Below are positions 1 to 6,098 of a stretch of 11,585 nt of DNA, one piece after another. A model generated the notes under the pieces. The model searched no databases and was not told where the DNA came from. It saw only the letters and a program-made list of their open reading frames with translations. Origin of the DNA: Bacteroidota bacterium (GTDB lineage Bacteria; Bacteroidota; Bacteroidia; Bacteroidales; B39-G9); assembly GCA_003648455.1 (NCBI GenBank), contig QMPG01000069.1, positions 1-11,585 on the forward strand, in the 5' to 3' direction. A program made the position numbers and the translations under genes. Position 1 is the first letter of the stretch; each line of letters begins with the position of its first letter.

Positions 1-12
1 TTAATAAAAATT

Positions 13-20
13 TAATTTTG
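13..20 (+). promoter_or_regulatory. Candidate Bacteroidota -7 promoter element for the methyltransferase gene
   Basis: The octamer TAATTTTG matches the Bacteroidota sigma factor -7 consensus TAnnTTTG and ends 23 nt before the ATG at 44. The matching -33 region would lie outside the window, so only half of the promoter can be judged. In such AT-rich DNA the octamer can occur by chance. The similar placement before the next gene, also 23 nt from its ATG, supports it weakly. Confidence 0.35.
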
Positions 21-43
21 TATAAAATTTTTAATCAAAGAAA

Positions 44-835
44 ATGGATTTTCAATTTTTTTTTAAATATTTATCATACAAATTAACATCATGGCACAAA
101 CACGGCTATGGTATTCATTCACCATTTGTTTTTGAGCTGCTAACAAAGACAATGAGAAATTTCAAATCTTTTGATTGTTATAAAGATATTGAAAAATTAC
201 GAAAGACAGCAAAACACACAAATAAGACTATTGAAATTGAAGACTTTGGAGCAGGTTCACATATCTTAAAATCAAATAAACGAAAAATAAAAGATATTGC
301 GAAATACTCTTTAACAAAAAAGAAATATGCTCAGCTGTTATTTCGGTTAGTCAATCATTTTAAACCGGAAAATGTTTTAGAATTGGGCACTTCGCTAGGT
401 ATCACAACTATTTATTTGGCAAAAGGCAACAGCCATGCAAAAGTATTTTCTTTAGAAGGGAGTAAAGAGATAGCTAAGGAAGCAAAAAACAATTTTAATA
501 AACTTAATGTTAAAAATATTGATCTAATCACAGGTAATTTCGACAATACTTTACCAAAAGTCTTATCTAATATTAAAAAATTAGATTTTGTTTTTTTTGA
601 TGGCAATCATACTAAAGATGCAACACTATCTTACTTTAATCAATGTTTGCCTTATGTTTTAAACGACACTGTGTTTGTTTTTGATGATATTCACTGGTCG
701 GAACAAATGGAAGAAGCCTGGGAAGAAATAAAAAATCACAAAGTAATAACTGTCACAATTGATCTATTTTTTATGGGATTAGTCTTTTTTAGAAAAGAAA
801 ATTACTGTAAACAAAACTTTAGGATAAGGTTTTAA
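44..835 (+). CDS. Class I SAM-dependent methyltransferase, O-methyltransferase-like
   Basis: Predicted cytoplasmic methyltransferase of 263 residues that transfers a methyl group from S-adenosylmethionine; the substrate cannot be read from the sequence. The Rossmann-fold signatures are in order. Motif I is VLELGTSLGI (111-120), the acidic residue after strand 2 is E138 in SLEGS, DFVFFDGNHT (181-190) is the strand-4 motif, and DDIHWSE (214-220) follows strand 5. This arrangement resembles the Methyltransf_24/O-methyltransferase group. The first 90 residues carry a basic, aromatic segment with HGYGIHSPFVF (20-30), which from memory recurs in Bacteroidota relatives. There is no signal peptide. 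The ATG at 44 is the first plausible start, preceded by an A-rich leader without a Shine-Dalgarno site. The gene lies 104 nt upstream of the adenosyltransferase. A role in cobalamin metabolism is not implied by this adjacency. Confidence 0.85.
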   Translation: MDFQFFFKYLSYKLTSWHKHGYGIHSPFVFELLTKTMRNFKSFDCYKDIEKLRKTAKHTNKTIEIEDFGAGSHILKSNKRKIKDIAKYSLTKKKYAQLLFRLVNHFKPENVLELGTSLGITTIYLAKGNSHAKVFSLEGSKEIAKEAKNNFNKLNVKNIDLITGNFDNTLPKVLSNIKKLDFVFFDGNHTKDATLSYFNQCLPYVLNDTVFVFDDIHWSEQMEEAWEEIKNHKVITVTIDLFFMGLVFFRKENYCKQNFRIRF

Positions 836-908
836 AAGCATTATTAATATTAACAATAATTTGTTAACAAAAATATAATTAAAACTAAGAAATATCAAAA
901 CATTATTA

Positions 909-916
909 TAAATTTG
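909..916 (+). promoter_or_regulatory. Candidate -7 promoter element for the adenosyltransferase gene
   Basis: TAAATTTG is an exact match to TAnnTTTG and lies 23 nt before the ATG at 940. No TTG is present at the expected -33 distance (about 886-890 is CTAAGA-like), so support is partial. If used, transcription would begin around 922-925. That is downstream of an in-frame TTG at 919 and favours the ATG at 940 as the true start. Confidence 0.3.
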
Positions 917-939
917 GTTTGCTTAAAAAAATTAAATCA

Positions 940-1494
940 ATGAAAATATATACAAAAACAGGTGATGCAGGTACAACAAGTCTAATTGGAGGTAAACGGG
1001 TACCAAAATATCACATAAGATTAGATGCTTATGGCACTGTTGATGAACTTAATTCATATATTGGTTTAATTAGAGAACAGATTAAAGACACAAACACAAA
1101 TAAATTATTGCTTAAAATTCAAAATAATCTTTTTACCGTTGGCTCATTTTTAGCAATGGATAATGAAAAAGATTATGAAAAATTTAAAATTCAAAAATTA
1201 CAACAGAGCGAAATAAATATTTTAGAACAAGAAATTGATAGAATGGATGCAGAACTGCCTGCTTTACAAAATTTCATTTTACCGGGGGGTAATACTGTTG
1301 CATCTTTTTGTCACATTGCAAGGAGCGTGTGTCGAAGAGCCGAACGAAAAGCAAATTTATTATCGGCAGAATCAACTGTTGATGAAATTTTATTAAAATA
1401 TTTAAATAGATTATCTGATTATTTATTTGTTTTATCTCGTATTTTGATAAAAAATTTAAAAGGAGATGAAATTTATTGGTCAACAAAGTTGTAA
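940..1494 (+). CDS. Cob(I)yrinic acid a,c-diamide / cob(I)alamin adenosyltransferase, PduO type
   Basis: Cytoplasmic enzyme of 184 residues that transfers the adenosyl group of ATP to cob(I)alamin or its precursor, giving adenosylcobalamin. The family signatures are complete. TKTGDAGTTSLIGG (5-18) with KRVPK just after is the ATP-binding N-terminus. RLDAYGTVDELNSYIG (27-42) follows. HIARSVCRRAERK (125-137) holds the conserved Arg/Arg/Glu active-site cluster, and YLNRLSDYLFVLSR (154-167) is the C-terminal helix. Length is normal for the trimeric PduO-type family. An in-frame TTG at 919 would add seven residues, but the family begins MKIYTKTGD, so the ATG at 940 is chosen. There is no pdu/eut operon nearby, so the enzyme more likely serves general B12 use (for example methylmalonyl-CoA mutase) than a microcompartment. 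That last point is inference. Confidence 0.93.
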   Translation: MKIYTKTGDAGTTSLIGGKRVPKYHIRLDAYGTVDELNSYIGLIREQIKDTNTNKLLLKIQNNLFTVGSFLAMDNEKDYEKFKIQKLQQSEINILEQEIDRMDAELPALQNFILPGGNTVASFCHIARSVCRRAERKANLLSAESTVDEILLKYLNRLSDYLFVLSRILIKNLKGDEIYWSTKL

Positions 1495-1518
1495 ATCTTT
1501 TTTAAATTATTATTTTTG
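1489..1518 (+). promoter_or_regulatory. Bacteroidota-type promoter for the DUF2795 gene
   Basis: TTG at 1489-1491, a 19-nt spacer, and TATTTTTG at 1511-1518 match the Bacteroidota arrangement of a -33 TTG plus a -7 TAnnTTTG. The -33 TTG is the last sense codon of the adenosyltransferase gene and the spacer begins with its stop codon, so the promoter is embedded in the end of the upstream gene. The predicted start near 1525 leaves a leader of about 30 nt before the ATG at 1558. This is the best supported promoter in the window. Confidence 0.5.
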
Positions 1519-1557
1519 CAAAATTTAAAGAAAGATATATTAATATAATATTATAAA

Positions 1558-1779
1558 ATGTATTGGACACTTGAATTAGCATCAAAATTGGAAGATGCAC
1601 CATGGCCAGCAACAAAAGACGAATTAATTGATTTTAGTATTCGTTCCGGTGCACCACTTGAAGTAATAGAAAATTTACAAGAAATTGAAGACGAAGGAGA
1701 ATCATACGATAGTATTGAAGATATTTGGCCAGATTATCCGAGTAAAGAAGATTTCTTTTTTAATGAAGACGAATATTAA
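1558..1779 (+). CDS. Small acidic DUF2795 domain protein
   Basis: A 73-residue protein that matches what I recall of the DUF2795 family, whose biochemical function is unknown. The core WPATKDELIDFSIRSGAP (16-33), then LEVIENLQEIEDEGE (34-48) and YDSIEDIWPDYP (50-61), looks like a compact helical domain, followed by an acidic tail FFFNEDEY. It contains 22 Asp/Glu against 4 Lys/Arg, with no signal peptide or membrane segment, so it is probably a soluble cytoplasmic protein. The ATG at 1558 is the natural start. It appears to have its own promoter at 1489-1518 and is followed by a hairpin terminator at 1804-1833, so it may be a monocistronic transcript. Some DUF2795 proteins in other phyla are longer; this short form seems typical of Bacteroidota. 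No function is proposed. Confidence 0.88.
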   Translation: MYWTLELASKLEDAPWPATKDELIDFSIRSGAPLEVIENLQEIEDEGESYDSIEDIWPDYPSKEDFFFNEDEY

Positions 1780-1803
1780 TAAAAGTATTAATTAACAAAA
1801 GAC

Positions 1804-1833
1804 AAAAGTTGAGAATATTCTCAACTTTTTTTT
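1804..1833. terminator. Rho-independent terminator between convergent genes
   Basis: A 26-nt perfect palindrome at 1804-1829 folds into a 10-bp stem (AAAAGTTGAG / CTCAACTTTT) with a 6-nt AATATT loop. On the + strand it runs directly into eight T residues (1826-1833). It lies 24 nt after the DUF2795 stop codon. On the - strand the stop codon of the OstA-like gene (1832-1834) abuts it, and the 3' arm then ends in only four T residues, so it may also work in that direction but less strongly. The T-run overlaps the OstA-like stop codon. Confidence 0.8.
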
Positions 1834-3352
1834 ACCAATTAAAAATATCGGCTTTGCTTAAAGGCCTTAAATTTTGGTACCACTTAAACTTTTTAAATTT
1901 TAATTCTTTTTCTTTAATCTTATCTAAAGGATAAAGAGTTTGTTTAGGCTTATTAAAAAAAACTACTTTTTGTACTTGTCCATTCTCAAGATAGATATTC
2001 ATCTTTTTGCATTTCGACTTGTTAACTCCGATAATTTCTCCTTTTTCTTTAGGAAAATAAATTGACTCGCTTTTATTATTTACAGTTACGAAATTTAATT
2101 TTCCCCTATCATTAAAAAAACCTTTCATATTAACGCCTTTAATTTGGCTAAAATGAGAGCTATCTTCTTTTGCAATAATAAATGACGAATTAATTAATTC
2201 AAAATAATCAGCTTTTTTATCTGCTATATGGAAATTTATTTTATCCCCGGTTATTTGATTATTATCAGTCCACAAAATTGGATTTTTAAGTATTTGTACA
2301 ATAGAATCTTCAAAACTAAATACAATAGAATCGCTTCTCAATTGTAAATCACTTTTATATGCTTGCACTTTATTATATGCTCTTAATATTTGGTATTTGC
2401 CTGCCGAATCATACTCAGACCTTAATGTGTCGGCATGCAAAAACAAAGAATCTCCTTCGGTGATCTGAATAAACAATGCACGTCCAGTTATAATTCCCTT
2501 CTTTTGATTTTCATAATAGTCACCATAGTCTCCTTTAAGGATAACATTTTGAGTACTGTCAAACACTTCAATATTATAGTAAGCCTTTAGATAACTATTT
2601 TTTCTATCAATATATAAACTATCAGCAATTAATTTTTGTGACTTATTTTTATAAAAAACATCTTTATTCACAACAGAAACATCATCTACTGTGTTATACC
2701 ATCCGTTACTGGCAGACATATAGCTTGTGTCGTTTACTATTTTTGTAGGACCACAAAAATAAACAATTTCTGTTCCGGTATTATACTTTAAAGTATCGGT
2801 ATACATCGTATAATCTTGATGGTTTACAATAACAGAATCTTTAAAAAAGAACATTTTATCATTTACATGATAATATCCCAAATAACTTTCAAGTGTTGAT
2901 GTACTATCAATTATTTTACCGCCATCAAAATAATATCCGTAATTATTTAAATTATCATAATTAAGAGAATCTGTTTTTAGAATTATATTGCTGTCAACAA
3001 GAACAATATTATTGCGGAATTTTGCAATTTTATTATTTCCGTCATATTGTAAAAAATCACTATTTATCTGCACATTATTGTTTTTCTTATTATTAAGCTG
3101 AACATTACTAAAAGCATCAAACATATTCTCTTTTGAATAAAAATATGCACTATCGCAAGTCATTGTAACATCATCTTGTTGGAAAATTACATCGCCAATC
3201 AATCTTTTTGCTCCATTATTAACACCCTTATCCCAAACCATCTTATTTGCGGATTTTAATTCAATTTTAGAAATTGTTTGGGCAAATCCAATATTGGACA
3301 AACATAATATTAAACTTAACAATACATATATTTTAGATAAAATCAGCTTCAT
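1832..3352 (-). CDS. OstA/LptA-like envelope protein (LPS transport family)
   Basis: A 506-residue secreted protein of the OstA-like family of Bacteroidota, related to LptA and the N-terminus of LptD, whose beta-jellyroll repeats carry lipopolysaccharide across the periplasm. Residues 1-24 form a signal peptide (hydrophobic core followed by GFAQ). The mature part is a long series of short beta repeats with the recurring pattern of an aromatic residue, D-S/T-L/V and Y. Examples are MTCDSAYFYS (64-73), ILKTDSLNYD (124-133), MYTDTLKY (183-190), LIADSLYID (241-249) and LHADTLRSEYD (305-315). The C-terminus WYQNLRPLSKADIF (491-504) is a motif I associate with complete members, so the gene looks intact. 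It starts 44 nt after moxR on the same strand and is probably cotranscribed with it. Whether it acts as the LPS-bridge protein itself or as an auxiliary is not known from sequence. Confidence 0.82.
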   Translation of the reverse strand: MKLILSKIYVLLSLILCLSNIGFAQTISKIELKSANKMVWDKGVNNGAKRLIGDVIFQQDDVTMTCDSAYFYSKENMFDAFSNVQLNNKKNNNVQINSDFLQYDGNNKIAKFRNNIVLVDSNIILKTDSLNYDNLNNYGYYFDGGKIIDSTSTLESYLGYYHVNDKMFFFKDSVIVNHQDYTMYTDTLKYNTGTEIVYFCGPTKIVNDTSYMSASNGWYNTVDDVSVVNKDVFYKNKSQKLIADSLYIDRKNSYLKAYYNIEVFDSTQNVILKGDYGDYYENQKKGIITGRALFIQITEGDSLFLHADTLRSEYDSAGKYQILRAYNKVQAYKSDLQLRSDSIVFSFEDSIVQILKNPILWTDNNQITGDKINFHIADKKADYFELINSSFIIAKEDSSHFSQIKGVNMKGFFNDRGKLNFVTVNNKSESIYFPKEKGEIIGVNKSKCKKMNIYLENGQVQKVVFFNKPKQTLYPLDKIKEKELKFKKFKWYQNLRPLSKADIFNW

Positions 3353-3396
3353 CTGCGGGATTTAAAAATTTATATATTTTTTTAATACATAAAGAA

Positions 3397-4365
3397 TTAG
3401 GAATTAATTAACTCTGAAACAATTTTTTCTACTGAGATATTTTCAGCTTCGGCTTTATAATTTTTTATTATTCTATGACGCAAAACAGGTAAGACAACAG
3501 CATTAACATCTTCAATGTCAGGAGAATATTTTCCATTAAGAATTGCATGTGTTTTAGCACCAATAATCATAAATTGAGACGCACGAGGTCCGGCTCCCCA
3601 ATTTATATATTTATTAGCATAAGGATGTGACAATTTTGTATTTGGACGCGTTTTGCTTGCTAGTTTCACAGCATATTCAAGAACATTATTGTTTACAGGA
3701 ACTTTACTAATCAAACTTTGATAATATATAATTTCCTCAGCCGACATTTGCACTTCAACTTTTTGATTAAAATCTGAGGTTGTATTTTTTACAATAGTAA
3801 TTTCGTCAGTAAAATCCGGATAATCAAGATTAATGTTAAACATAAATCTATCCAGCTGAGCTTCGGGCAATGGGTATGTTCCTTCTTGTTCTATTGGATT
3901 TTGAGTTGCGAGCACAAAAAAAGGATCTTCCAAATTATAATTAATACCGGCAACAGTTATTGCTTTTTCTTGCATTGCTTCCAATAAGGCTGCTTGTGTT
4001 TTTGGTGGCGTTCTGTTTATTTCATCTGCTAAAATAATGTTGGCAAATAATGGACCTTGTACAAACTTAAATTTTCGATTTTCATCTAATATTTCAGTTC
4101 CGATAATATCTGATGGCATAAGATCGGGGGTAAACTGAATACGTTTATATTTTAATCCTAATGCATCAGAAATAGTATTTACCAAAAGGGTTTTTGCTAG
4201 ACCAGGAACTCCAACCAATAAACAATGCCCCCCACTTAAAATTGAAATAAGTACTTGACTAACAATTTTATCCTGACCAATAATTACTTTTTTTATTTCG
4301 CTTAATAGATTATTATATGTAGTACATAATTCATCAACTGCAGCAACATCATTTTTAAAATTCAT
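3397..4365 (-). CDS. MoxR-family AAA+ ATPase
   Basis: A 322-residue cytoplasmic AAA+ ATPase of the MoxR (AAA_3) family, chaperone-like proteins that often activate or assemble other complexes. The motifs are complete: Walker A GVPGLAKT (52-59), Walker B ILADE (111-115) followed by INRTPPKTQAALLEAM, sensor 1 at N156 in LATQNPIEQEGTYPLPEAQ, the arginine-finger region LDRF (171-174), and sensor 2 GAGPRAS (257-263). The C-terminal lid (about 220-322) includes LASKTRPNTKLSHP. Length is standard. The usual MoxR partners (DUF58 or von Willebrand A-domain proteins) are not adjacent; the next gene is the OstA-like protein, 44 nt downstream. From memory, MoxR next to SurA-type chaperones is common in Bacteroidota. 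The upstream gap contains a repeat-like structured element, so transcription may start within or before it. Confidence 0.92.
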   Translation of the reverse strand: MNFKNDVAAVDELCTTYNNLLSEIKKVIIGQDKIVSQVLISILSGGHCLLVGVPGLAKTLLVNTISDALGLKYKRIQFTPDLMPSDIIGTEILDENRKFKFVQGPLFANIILADEINRTPPKTQAALLEAMQEKAITVAGINYNLEDPFFVLATQNPIEQEGTYPLPEAQLDRFMFNINLDYPDFTDEITIVKNTTSDFNQKVEVQMSAEEIIYYQSLISKVPVNNNVLEYAVKLASKTRPNTKLSHPYANKYINWGAGPRASQFMIIGAKTHAILNGKYSPDIEDVNAVVLPVLRHRIIKNYKAEAENISVEKIVSELINS

Positions 4366-4504
4366 ATATTTTCTTTTTTATTCAGAAAAAATTTTAATGG
4401 GTTTTAACGTTCACACATCCCTAAATTGTTAACCCGAAAAATTCATAATTTTTCTACGCTTAAGAATTACCAACAAAATAAGCCCAAATTTGTGTACTTC
4501 TAAT

Positions 4505-4554
4505 GCGGGGTTTACTTGCGTGAGCTCACCGCCATCTGGCGGTTCGGTTCCCGC
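4505..4554. repeat. GC-rich two-tier hairpin
   Basis: The inner stem is ACCGCC (4528-4533) with GGCGGT (4538-4543) around an ATCT loop. The outer stem is GCGGG (4505-4509) with CCCGC (4550-4554). Between them lies TGAGCTCA (4521-4528), itself a perfect 8-bp palindrome. No T-run follows on either strand, so it does not look like a rho-independent terminator. Confidence 0.6.
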
Positions 4555-4618
4555 TTTACTTTCCACTATCCATCGCTAATTCATGCAATTCACTTCGTTT
4601 TTGCATGAATAAAGCGGG
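4550..4618. repeat. Second hairpin sharing an arm with the first
   Basis: CCCGCTTTA (4550-4558) pairs perfectly with TAAAGCGGG (4610-4618) and encloses another perfect 10-bp stem, ATTCATGCAA (4579-4588) with TTGCATGAAT (4601-4610), which has a 12-nt loop. The CCCGC arm at 4550-4554 is the same one that can pair with GCGGG at 4505-4509. The two outer stems are therefore mutually exclusive. Confidence 0.6.
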
Positions 4619-4735
4619 TTAATATAATAATATTTAGTATAATTTGTCAAAAAAAATACAGATTTACAAAATTAAGTAATTTCACCATTCTGATATTTTA
4701 ATATTATATCGCTTATTTCTATTGTCTCTTAATTA

Positions 4736-6085
4736 CTACTTAACCCACCCCTTATGATTAAATTTGCAATTTTTATAAGAATCATCGACTTTAATAAATG
4801 TTGTTTTTTGTTTTTTCTCAATCCAAGAATCGATAAAGTCTTGTTTCTTTTCTTCTAATGCAGCATCTTGAATTTTCTGATAATCATCATTCATATTTGC
4901 TATATGGCCTTCAGTTTTCGACTTTAGTTTCACAATTTTATATACTAATTTTCCATTAGCATCAACAGATTCGAATGGTTCAGACATTTCTCCTACTTTT
5001 AAATTCTTAATTGCATATGAAACATCAGGATCTAACTGTTCTAGTTCAAAAGCCGAAGCATTTGTTTGAGGATTAACAACAATTCCGGAATTAAATCTTG
5101 TTTCTTTATCGTCAGAGTATTTCAATACAGCATCTTTAAAGCTAATAGTATCAATATTAATCAAATTTTTAACACTATCAAGAAATTGCTTTGCACACAA
5201 TTTTTCCTGGGTAGAAACTTTTGGTTTAAGTAGTATATGACGGACATTTATCCTCTCTCCTTTTTTCTCAATAAGTTGAATAATATGGTAACCATAATCT
5301 GTTTTAACAATTTTTGATACTTCTCCTTCTTTTAAATTAAAAGCAACTGCAGCAAATTCAGGGACAAGGTCGCCACGTCCAACAAAACCTAACTCCCCTC
5401 CTTTTTTTGCTGATCCGGGGTCTTCTGAATACAAAACAGCTAAAGTGGCAAAGCTTTTCCCGTTATTTATTCTCTCTTTGAAATTTCGCAATCGTTCTTT
5501 TACTCTTAATATTTCAATGTCTTCAACTTTTGGATATTTACATATTTGTTGAATTTCAACCTCTGATTTGATATAAGGCAAGCTATCTTTTGATAATTTT
5601 TTAAAAAACGTTCTTACTTCTGAGGGTGTAATTTTTAAATCTTTTGTTATTTCTTGTCTCATCTTTTGAGTAATAAGCTGCTCTTTAATAACTTTAGAAA
5701 ATTCATCTTTAATTTGCAGCAAGGATTTCCCATAAAATTCTTCAAGTTTCTTTTGAGAACCAATTTGAGCAATAAAATACTGAATTCTTCTATCTAACTC
5801 TCCTTTTACTTCATTTTCAGAAACTTCTATACTATCAATAGCTGCTTGATTAACTAATAATTTTTGAAACAGCATATCCTCAAAAATTTCACATTTAATA
5901 TCTCCGGAAGAGTAATAACCTTGTGATTGGAGTTGTAAACGCTGATTTTCAATGTCTGATTCTAAAATAATATTCTTCCCTACTACACCAATAATTTGAT
6001 CAACAACTTTGGTTTGAGAAAAAACACTAGCCGACAATGTAATCAATATTAATAACGAAATAATTTTCTCTTTTATATTTATCAT
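4736..6085 (-). CDS. surA: SurA-type periplasmic chaperone / peptidyl-prolyl isomerase
   Basis: A 449-residue periplasmic chaperone that should help outer-membrane proteins fold. Residues 1-23 are a signal peptide (ending VFSQ). A SurA N-terminal domain follows (about 25-165, starting VVDQIIGVVGKNIILESDI). Parvulin domain 1 spans about 175-275, with SEDPGSAKKGGELGFVGRG (220-238) and DYGYHIIQL (263-271). Parvulin domain 2 spans about 278-388 and begins VRHILLKP (281-288). A C-terminal helix resembles the SurA tail. Length and order match SurA. Each parvulin domain seems to retain only one of the two conserved histidines: domain 1 has Q180 where HIL is expected, and domain 2 has K383 (YKIV) where the terminal His is expected. 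It starts 13 nt after the upstream lipoprotein gene and ends with TAG, so it is the last gene of the chaperone operon before the 370-nt gap. Confidence 0.88.
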   Translation of the reverse strand: MINIKEKIISLLILITLSASVFSQTKVVDQIIGVVGKNIILESDIENQRLQLQSQGYYSSGDIKCEIFEDMLFQKLLVNQAAIDSIEVSENEVKGELDRRIQYFIAQIGSQKKLEEFYGKSLLQIKDEFSKVIKEQLITQKMRQEITKDLKITPSEVRTFFKKLSKDSLPYIKSEVEIQQICKYPKVEDIEILRVKERLRNFKERINNGKSFATLAVLYSEDPGSAKKGGELGFVGRGDLVPEFAAVAFNLKEGEVSKIVKTDYGYHIIQLIEKKGERINVRHILLKPKVSTQEKLCAKQFLDSVKNLINIDTISFKDAVLKYSDDKETRFNSGIVVNPQTNASAFELEQLDPDVSYAIKNLKVGEMSEPFESVDANGKLVYKIVKLKSKTEGHIANMNDDYQKIQDAALEEKKQDFIDSWIEKKQKTTFIKVDDSYKNCKFNHKGWVK

Positions 6086-6098
6086 CTTTTAAATTTTT

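Larger units (their letters stand above)
4429..4622. repeat. MITE-like or REP-like non-coding element with terminal inverted repeats
   Basis: The two ends are inverted copies of each other. TTAACCCG followed by four bases and ATTCAT at 4429-4446 matches the reverse complement of 4605-4622 at 14 of 18 positions. The inner block 4505-4618 is 50% G+C (57 of 114 bases; 33 of 50 in 4505-4554), far above its AT-rich surroundings. It contains several nested hairpins, annotated separately. There is no open reading frame, so any mobility would depend on a transposase elsewhere. TTAA at both outer ends could be part of the repeat or a target-site duplication; no longer duplication is visible. A structured RNA or a degenerate element remnant is also possible. 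Confidence 0.45.
4366..4735. other. Intergenic region between surA and moxR
   Basis: These 370 nt separate two - strand genes and contain no credible reading frame on either strand. The middle and right part (4429-4622) is a repeat-like element with strong inverted repeats; the remainder is plain AT-rich sequence. A CAAAATTA at 4667-4674 reads TAATTTTG on the - strand and would be a -7 element for moxR, but it lacks a -33 TTG and lies about 300 nt from the start codon. If real, the repeat element would sit in the 5' leader of moxR. Confidence 0.7.

Noticed and set aside
850..867. AT-only-like hairpin TTAACAA / TTGTTAA after the methyltransferase gene
   Set aside because: Seven weak base pairs and no T-run after the stem; not convincing as a terminator.
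919..939. Seven-codon N-terminal extension of the adenosyltransferase from TTG 919
   Set aside because: The family starts at MKIYTKTGD, and the predicted transcription start falls after 919.
4528..4618. Terminator for the surA transcript formed by the GC-rich hairpins
   Set aside because: No run of T follows any of the stems on the - strand, and the hairpins lie more than 100 nt past the surA stop.
4541..4618. Short - strand reading frame through the repeat element
   Set aside because: It is very short, ends quickly at TAA, resembles no known protein and consists of the inverted-repeat sequence.
4667..4674. CAAAATTA as a - strand -7 element (TAATTTTG) for moxR
   Set aside because: No -33 TTG at the right spacing and about 300 nt from the start codon; in AT-rich DNA one such match is expected by chance.
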